From an uncultured Faecalibacterium sp. (GTDB taxonomy: Bacteria; Bacillota; Clostridia; Oscillospirales; Ruminococcaceae): a stretch of 17,848 bases of DNA. The position numbers and the translations under genes are program-made. Positions within the stretch are counted from its first letter, which is position 1, and each line of letters starts with the position of its first letter. The stretch lies in NCBI GenBank assembly GCA_902463905.1, contig CABQHF010000014.1:1-17848 (forward strand). Direction: 5' to 3'. Shown here one piece after another: positions 14,198 to 17,848 of the stretch. The notes below the pieces were generated by a model. The model saw nothing but the letters and a program-made list of their open reading frames with translations, searched no databases and was not told where the DNA came from.

Positions 14198-14220
14198 TTT
14201 ACAGACCATCGGTCTGTAAA
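14198..14220 (+). promoter_or_regulatory. TetR-family operator, copy 2 (upstream of MFS gene)
   Basis: A perfect 10-bp palindrome: TTTACAGACC (14198-14207), spacer ATC, GGTCTGTAAA (14211-14220). It lies 20 bases upstream of the exporter ATG and matches copy 1 at 13479-13501. I could not pick a convincing -35/-10 pair for the exporter; the promoter probably overlaps the operator. Confidence 0.85.
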
Positions 14221-14240
14221 CGGAAAGAAAGGATGGTATC

Positions 14241-15449
14241 ATGAAAGCATTTGTACAGGTGGTACTGGGGCAGATCATTTCGCTGTTCGGCAATGCGGCG
14301 CTGCGGTTCGTGCTGCCGCTGATCCTGCTGCGACAGACCGGTTCGGCGGCGGTGTACGGTGCGGCGACTGCGCTGGCACTGCTTCCAGCGCTGGCCGGGA
14401 CACTGGCCGGAGGCGTTCTGGCTGACCGCTGCCGCAAGGCGCGGCTCATGGTGGTGCTGGACCTTGCTGCCGCCGGGCTTGCATTGGGTGCTGCAGCCTC
14501 CGCCGACAACCTGCCGACAGTTCTGTGGGCACCGGCGGCACTCTGTGCGCTTTATGCGCTGCAGGGGCTGTATCAGCCGGTGGTGCGGGCCAGCCTGCCG
14601 TTGCTGCTGGCGGGAGACCGCCTTGTGCAGGGCAATGCGGTGATCCAATTGGTCGATACGCTGGATGAGCTGCTGGGGCCCTTGCTGGGCAGTGCGCTGT
14701 TGGGTGTGATGGGGCTGGGGCCCCTGCTGGTGCTGTGTGGGGCCTGCTTTGCCGCTTCCGCTCTGTTGGAGTGGCAGATCCGCATCCCCGGCGACCGGCC
14801 GCAGCCACGCACGCAAAGAAAACCGGATTTTGCGGCAGAACTGCGGGAGAGCCTTACTTATCTGTACCACAGTCGGCCGGAATTGCTGCGGCTGGCGGGC
14901 ATCATGGCGTTGGTGAACCTTGTGGAGATCCCGGCGGTGGTAGTGGGCATCCCGGTGGTGATCGTGCAGTACCTGGGGCAAAGCGATGCCGTGCTGGGGG
15001 CCGTTCAGGCCGTGCTGAGCGTGGGCGGCCTTGCAGGCGGAGCGCTGGCAGGCCGCAGCCGACACCCACTGTCCGACCGGCAGGCCCTGGGGCTTCTGAT
15101 GGGCATTGCCGGGCTGTGCGCCGCCATGGGCGTCGTGCTCTGGGTACCACCGCTTGCTTGCGGCGGGGTGGCCCTGTGCGGGTTTGGGGTGATGGCCGCC
15201 GCCATGCGGTTCAATGTGTGGTTCTTTGCCCGGCTGCAGACGGTGCTGCCGCAGGCACAGCTGGGCCGGGTGACCGGCTGTACAATGGCGCTGGCCAGCC
15301 TGACCCAGCCGGTAGGGCAGGCCGTGTACGGGGTACTGTTCGATGTGTTTTCCGCCTGTCCGGCAGGGGTGCTGCTGGGGGCCGGTGCCGTGTCGGCGGT
15401 GTTTCTGACCGGCGCGATGCGCCATGAGACCGAAAAACGCCCCGGCTGA
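14241..15449 (+). CDS. MFS transporter (MefA/EntS-like drug or siderophore exporter type)
   Basis: A 402-residue proton-coupled exporter with about 12 membrane segments. The N-half starts GQIISLFGNAALRFVLPLILL, and a motif-A-like loop GGVLADRCRKAR (57-68) follows the second segment. LPLLLAGDRLVQGNAVIQLVDTLDELLGPLLG (about 118-149) is typical of the DHA3-type family containing macrolide (MefA) and enterobactin (EntS) exporters. The substrate cannot be read from sequence. AAAGGA is 7 bases before the ATG. The adjacent TetR-like regulator and shared operator indicate ligand-induced efflux. Confidence 0.9.
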   Translation: MKAFVQVVLGQIISLFGNAALRFVLPLILLRQTGSAAVYGAATALALLPALAGTLAGGVLADRCRKARLMVVLDLAAAGLALGAAASADNLPTVLWAPAALCALYALQGLYQPVVRASLPLLLAGDRLVQGNAVIQLVDTLDELLGPLLGSALLGVMGLGPLLVLCGACFAASALLEWQIRIPGDRPQPRTQRKPDFAAELRESLTYLYHSRPELLRLAGIMALVNLVEIPAVVVGIPVVIVQYLGQSDAVLGAVQAVLSVGGLAGGALAGRSRHPLSDRQALGLLMGIAGLCAAMGVVLWVPPLACGGVALCGFGVMAAAMRFNVWFFARLQTVLPQAQLGRVTGCTMALASLTQPVGQAVYGVLFDVFSACPAGVLLGAGAVSAVFLTGAMRHETEKRPG

Positions 15450-15535
15450 CAGCCCAGCGGGGAAGCTGCCGCCACTCTTCGCCCTGTTTTTCAACAGCTC
15501 TGCGCTAGAATGTGGAAAACAGGAGGCGATGAACG

Positions 15536-15805
15536 ATGAAACACCGCTGGACGACCCTTTTGTGGGAGCTTTTTGCAGCACAGCTGCTGTGCACGGCGGC
15601 GGCAATGCTGCCTGGCAGCCGGGTGTGCACGATGCCAGGGCTGGCGCTGCCTGCGCTGGGTCTTGCGGCGGCGGTGCCCACGGCCTGGTTCGTGTGGGGC
15701 GTGTGGGCGGAACCGCCCCTGCCGCTGCCGCCGGAACAGCTGCTGGAACCGCCCCGGACACTGGACCCAGCCACCCTGCTGGACCTGCCGGAGCCGGTGG
15801 CGTAA
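15536..15805 (+). CDS. Small membrane protein with proline-rich tail, unknown function
   Basis: An 89-residue protein that I do not recognise. Two hydrophobic segments (about 8-24 and 35-57, the second with WFVWGVWA) are followed by a Pro/Leu/Glu-rich tail (PPLPLPPEQLLEPPRTLDPA) expected on one membrane face. AGGAGG at 15521-15526 is 9 bases before the ATG. A competing ATG at 15529, in another frame, lies too close to the AGGAGG and gives a Gly/Ala-rich product, so I reject it. Followed by a terminator 6 bases after the stop. No clear promoter in the 86-base gap after the MFS gene; it may be read through from there. Confidence 0.6.
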   Translation: MKHRWTTLLWELFAAQLLCTAAAMLPGSRVCTMPGLALPALGLAAAVPTAWFVWGVWAEPPLPLPPEQLLEPPRTLDPATLLDLPEPVA

Positions 15806-15810
15806 AAAAC

Positions 15811-15848
15811 AAAAACCCCTGTACCGGGCGCTCCGGTACAGAGGTTTT
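15811..15848. terminator. Bidirectional terminator between the small membrane gene and rpsT
   Basis: CTGTACCGG (15819-15827) pairs with CCGGTACAG (15833-15841) around a 5-base loop, extended by AAAACC/GGTTTT past a one-base bulge. T runs occur on both strands, so it can end transcription of the small gene (+) and of rpsT (-) which converge here. Confidence 0.9.
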
Positions 15849-15868
15849 GTTCGTCAATCAAACTGCGA

Positions 15869-16129
15869 TCAAGCGTTCTTGTTAGCACGCTTTGCCATAC
15901 GGCTGATCTTGCGGCTTGCGGTGTTCTTTTTGATGACACCCTTAGCGCGAGCCTTGTCGATCGCGGAAACAGCAGCCAGGACGGTTGCGTCCTTGTCAGC
16001 GGCATTCGCATCGATGGCAGCGTCTGCCTTCTTGACGACTGTTTTCAGGTTGGTCTTAATGGCCTTGTTGTGAGCCTGCTCTGCAGCAGCCTGCACGACG
16101 CGGTCCTTCTGAGATTTGATGTTAGGCAT
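15869..16129 (-). CDS. rpsT: 30S ribosomal protein S20
   Basis: S20 binds 16S rRNA early in small-subunit assembly. The 86-residue product is Lys/Ala-rich and helical, with the family start MPNIKSQKDRV and the end KNTASRKISRMAKRANK. The ATG at 16129 follows AGGAGGTGG by 5 bases; the GTG three codons upstream lies inside that ribosome binding site. Monocistronic, with its own promoter and terminator. Divergence from gpr is the same as in B. subtilis. Confidence 0.97.
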   Translation of the reverse strand: MPNIKSQKDRVVQAAAEQAHNKAIKTNLKTVVKKADAAIDANAADKDATVLAAVSAIDKARAKGVIKKNTASRKISRMAKRANKNA

Positions 16130-16167
16130 TCGTTCCACCTCCTTGGCTACCTATAACAGCGCACCTT

Positions 16168-16196
16168 ATGATACCATATTTGCCGTACCAACGCAA
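16168..16196 (-). promoter_or_regulatory. Sigma-A promoter of rpsT
   Basis: On the minus strand TTGCGT (16196-16191), a 17-base spacer and TATCAT (16173-16168) form a vegetative promoter, giving a short leader of about 30 bases before the rpsT start codon. Confidence 0.55.
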
Positions 16197-16294
16197 GCGT
16201 TTTTTTGATTTTTGTTTGGAAAAGTTTCAATTTTCCCATACTTTGCACGAAAAACAGGGGTCTGCAGGCCTCGGACAGACGGGAGTGTGGGAAA

Positions 16295-17080
16295 ATGCGC
16301 ACGACAGATATGGCCGACGAGCTGTTCCGCGGCCCGGAGACAGAGCTGCCCGCCGGGGTGCGGCTGGCCACAGCGAAGCGCGGCGGGGTCACGGTCACCC
16401 GGGTGGAGATCGCGCGGGAGGGGCTGGCAAGGCCCCGCGGGCGGTACGTCACGCTGGAGATGCCCAGCGTCAGCGTCCTGGACGAGCGGGACACGGATGT
16501 GATCGAGACCGGGGCAGCCGAGCTGCGGGCCCTGCTGCCGCCGGAAGGCCCGGTGCTGGTGCTGGGCATCGGCAACCGGCGGGTGACAGCGGACGCCCTT
16601 GGCCCCCGCACGGCCCAGAAGATCCTGGTCACCATGGGGCCGCAGCACACGCTGCCGGTGCAGGGCATCCGGCCGGTGGCAGCGCTGGCGCCCGGCGTGT
16701 CCGGGGACACCGGGCTGACCCTGCGTCAGCTGGCGGCGGCCATGGTGGGTGCGGTGCGGCCTGCAGCGCTTGTGTGCGTGGACAGCCTTTGCAGTGCGGA
16801 GGCTGCCCGGCTGGGCCGCACCATCCAGTTTTCCGACACAGGCCTGCACCCGGCGGATGCCCGACACGCCCGGCATCTGGACGCCGCAGCCCTGGGCGTA
16901 CCGGTGATCGCGGCGGGCATCCCCACCCTGATGGACGCCGACGAGGGGGCAGACCTGGTGCTCACGCCCCGTGCGCTGGACAGCGTCATCGCTCACGGGT
17001 CGGCGCTGCTGGCGGGCATCCTGAACCGGGCCCTGCAGCCCCGCCTCAGCGTGGCGCAGCTGTGCTGGCTGACGGGCTGA
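16295..17080 (+). CDS. gpr: Germination protease GPR (spore endopeptidase)
   Basis: GPR degrades the small acid-soluble proteins when a spore germinates; it is made in the forespore as a zymogen. TTDMADEL at the N-terminus matches the Bacillus RTDLAxE start of the mature enzyme. GPVLVLGIGNRRVTADALGP (85-104) and VCVDSLCSAEAARLGRTIQFSDTG (160-183) carry the two aspartates (100 and 163) that correspond, as I align them, to the catalytic pair. Length is 261 residues, well below the 368 of B. subtilis, with almost no propeptide and a short C-terminus. GGGAG at 16281-16285 precedes the ATG. A -10-like CATACTT at 16237-16243 could be sigma-G, but its -35 is poor. spoIIP follows after 45 bases. Confidence 0.92.
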   Translation: MRTTDMADELFRGPETELPAGVRLATAKRGGVTVTRVEIAREGLARPRGRYVTLEMPSVSVLDERDTDVIETGAAELRALLPPEGPVLVLGIGNRRVTADALGPRTAQKILVTMGPQHTLPVQGIRPVAALAPGVSGDTGLTLRQLAAAMVGAVRPAALVCVDSLCSAEAARLGRTIQFSDTGLHPADARHARHLDAAALGVPVIAAGIPTLMDADEGADLVLTPRALDSVIAHGSALLAGILNRALQPRLSVAQLCWLTG

Positions 17081-17125
17081 CCGCATATAAAATAAGAACG
17101 GGATTCCGGGAAGGGGGGATCAGTC

Positions 17126-17848
17126 ATGCGCAGCCGCACACCGCTGCCCCAGCGGCAGCAGGCCCACTGGGGCGCTTTTCTGGAAGCCGCCGCCCTGTTT
17201 CTGGCGCTGTGTGTGCTGGGCCGCAGCGCCGCTCTGACCTTGGCGGCGGTGGTGGCGGCACCCTTCCCGGCGGTGCAGACGGCTTTGTGGTGGGGGCAGC
17301 GGAACCTGCAAAGCGAGACATCCGACCCGGAGCCGGAGCCCGCCGCCGAAGAGCAGGCCCCGCCCGCTTCCTCGGCGGTGCCGGAAGCCGTGCAGGCGCT
17401 GACCGGCGGCATCGAGGATTATCTGGTGGCCCTGCAGCCGGAGGACGCCCGCCCGGCGGATGCGGGAGCGGTCATCGAAAAGCAGTACCCGCAGGGCAGC
17501 GGCGAAAAGTACATTGCCTGCGGGGCGGGCAGCATCAAGAACAACACCCGGCAGACGGCGGCGGACCTTGCCGCCGAGATCGAAAACCCGCTGCCCTTTG
17601 CCATTGAAAAGGACAGCCCCGACCCGCAGGTGCTGGTGATGCACACCCACGCCACCGAGGACTACCGCCTGTCGGCCGGGCTGTGGTTCACCCCCGGCGA
17701 CGGGGCCCGCAGCACCGACCGCAGCATCAACATGTGCGCGGTGGGCCGGGTGGTGGCCGACACCCTCAACGCGGCGGGCATCCACACCCTGCACGACGAG
17801 ACTCTGAACGACTACCCCAGCTACACCGGCAGCTATGCCAACAGCCGG
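17126..17848 (+). CDS. spoIIP: Stage II sporulation protein P, partial (cut by window end)
   Basis: SpoIIP is a membrane-anchored amidase/endopeptidase that, with SpoIID and SpoIIM, thins septal peptidoglycan to drive engulfment. The 241 visible residues show one membrane segment near 17-57, a Pro/Glu-rich linker, then the catalytic domain. VLVMHTHATEDY (169-180) carries the zinc-site His and Glu (H173, H175, E178). RSTDRSINMCAVG (195-207) and HDETLNDYPSYTGSYANS (223-240) are also characteristic. GGAAGGGGGG lies just before the ATG. The 45-base gap after gpr has no terminator, giving the gpr-spoIIP operon known from B. subtilis. The 3' end lies outside the window. Confidence 0.93.
   Translation, partial: MRSRTPLPQRQQAHWGAFLEAAALFLALCVLGRSAALTLAAVVAAPFPAVQTALWWGQRNLQSETSDPEPEPAAEEQAPPASSAVPEAVQALTGGIEDYLVALQPEDARPADAGAVIEKQYPQGSGEKYIACGAGSIKNNTRQTAADLAAEIENPLPFAIEKDSPDPQVLVMHTHATEDYRLSAGLWFTPGDGARSTDRSINMCAVGRVVADTLNAAGIHTLHDETLNDYPSYTGSYANSR

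Noticed and set aside
14198..14220. The palindrome before the MFS gene read as a terminator hairpin
   Set aside because: No T run follows, a proper terminator lies just upstream at 14167-14189, and a near copy overlaps the tetR promoter, so an operator is the better explanation.
14199..15857. 552-residue minus-strand frame over the MFS gene
   Set aside because: Begins beyond a bidirectional terminator and translates into Gln/His/Pro/Ala-rich sequence; the plus strand encodes a clear 12-segment transporter.
16168..17607. 479-residue plus-strand frame spanning gpr and spoIIP
   Set aside because: An Arg/Gly/Ala/Pro-rich out-of-frame shadow crossing the gap between two well-identified genes.

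Overview
The window looks like a chromosomal segment of a GC-rich, endospore-type member of the Clostridia, most likely Oscillospiraceae/Ruminococcaceae (Faecalibacterium, Gemmiger or Subdoligranulum relatives). This placement is inferred from GC-rich coding sequence, Gram-positive ribosome binding sites, a CIRCE/HrcA heat-shock operon and several forespore genes. I see no phage, insertion sequence, CRISPR array, tRNA or rRNA.

Layout. (1) 1-737: spoVT, a forespore regulator, behind a sigma-G-like promoter and followed by a terminator. (2) 847-5961: heat-shock operon hrcA-grpE-dnaK-dnaJ, with a sigma-A promoter, a perfect CIRCE operator and a strong terminator. (3) 5972-6938, minus strand: an isolated two-gene unit encoding paralogous peptides of 111 and 118 residues. 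Each has a 25-residue double-glycine leader matching the bacteriocin/pheromone consensus, then a core of two hydrophobic segments around a polar middle. This unit has its own promoter and terminator and is the best candidate for an undescribed system. No exporter or maturation gene lies in the window. (4) 7032-11452, minus strand: envelope genes. These are an MBOAT O-acyltransferase and a DHHW/AlgX-like protein in one operon, a DUF4358-like lipoprotein, and a VanY-type D,D-carboxypeptidase. (5) 11473-13437: spoVAC-spoVAD-spoVAE, for dipicolinic acid uptake into the spore, behind a second sigma-G-like promoter. (6) 13447-15449: a TetR regulator and an MFS exporter, each preceded by a copy of the same palindromic operator, so a self-contained inducible efflux module. 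(7) 15536-15805: a small orphan membrane protein. (8) 15869-17848: rpsT (S20) on the minus strand, diverging from gpr (spore protease) and spoIIP (cut by the window end).

How it fits together. In Bacillus subtilis, rpsT-gpr-spoIIP-lepA-hemW-hrcA-grpE-dnaK-dnaJ form one neighbourhood. Both halves appear here about 10 kb apart and rearranged, with lepA and hemW absent from the space between. The intervening genes (peptides, envelope acylation, spoVA, efflux) therefore look like lineage-specific content inside an old housekeeping/sporulation neighbourhood. spoVT, spoVACDE, gpr and spoIIP together argue for real spore-forming ability or recent descent from a spore former.
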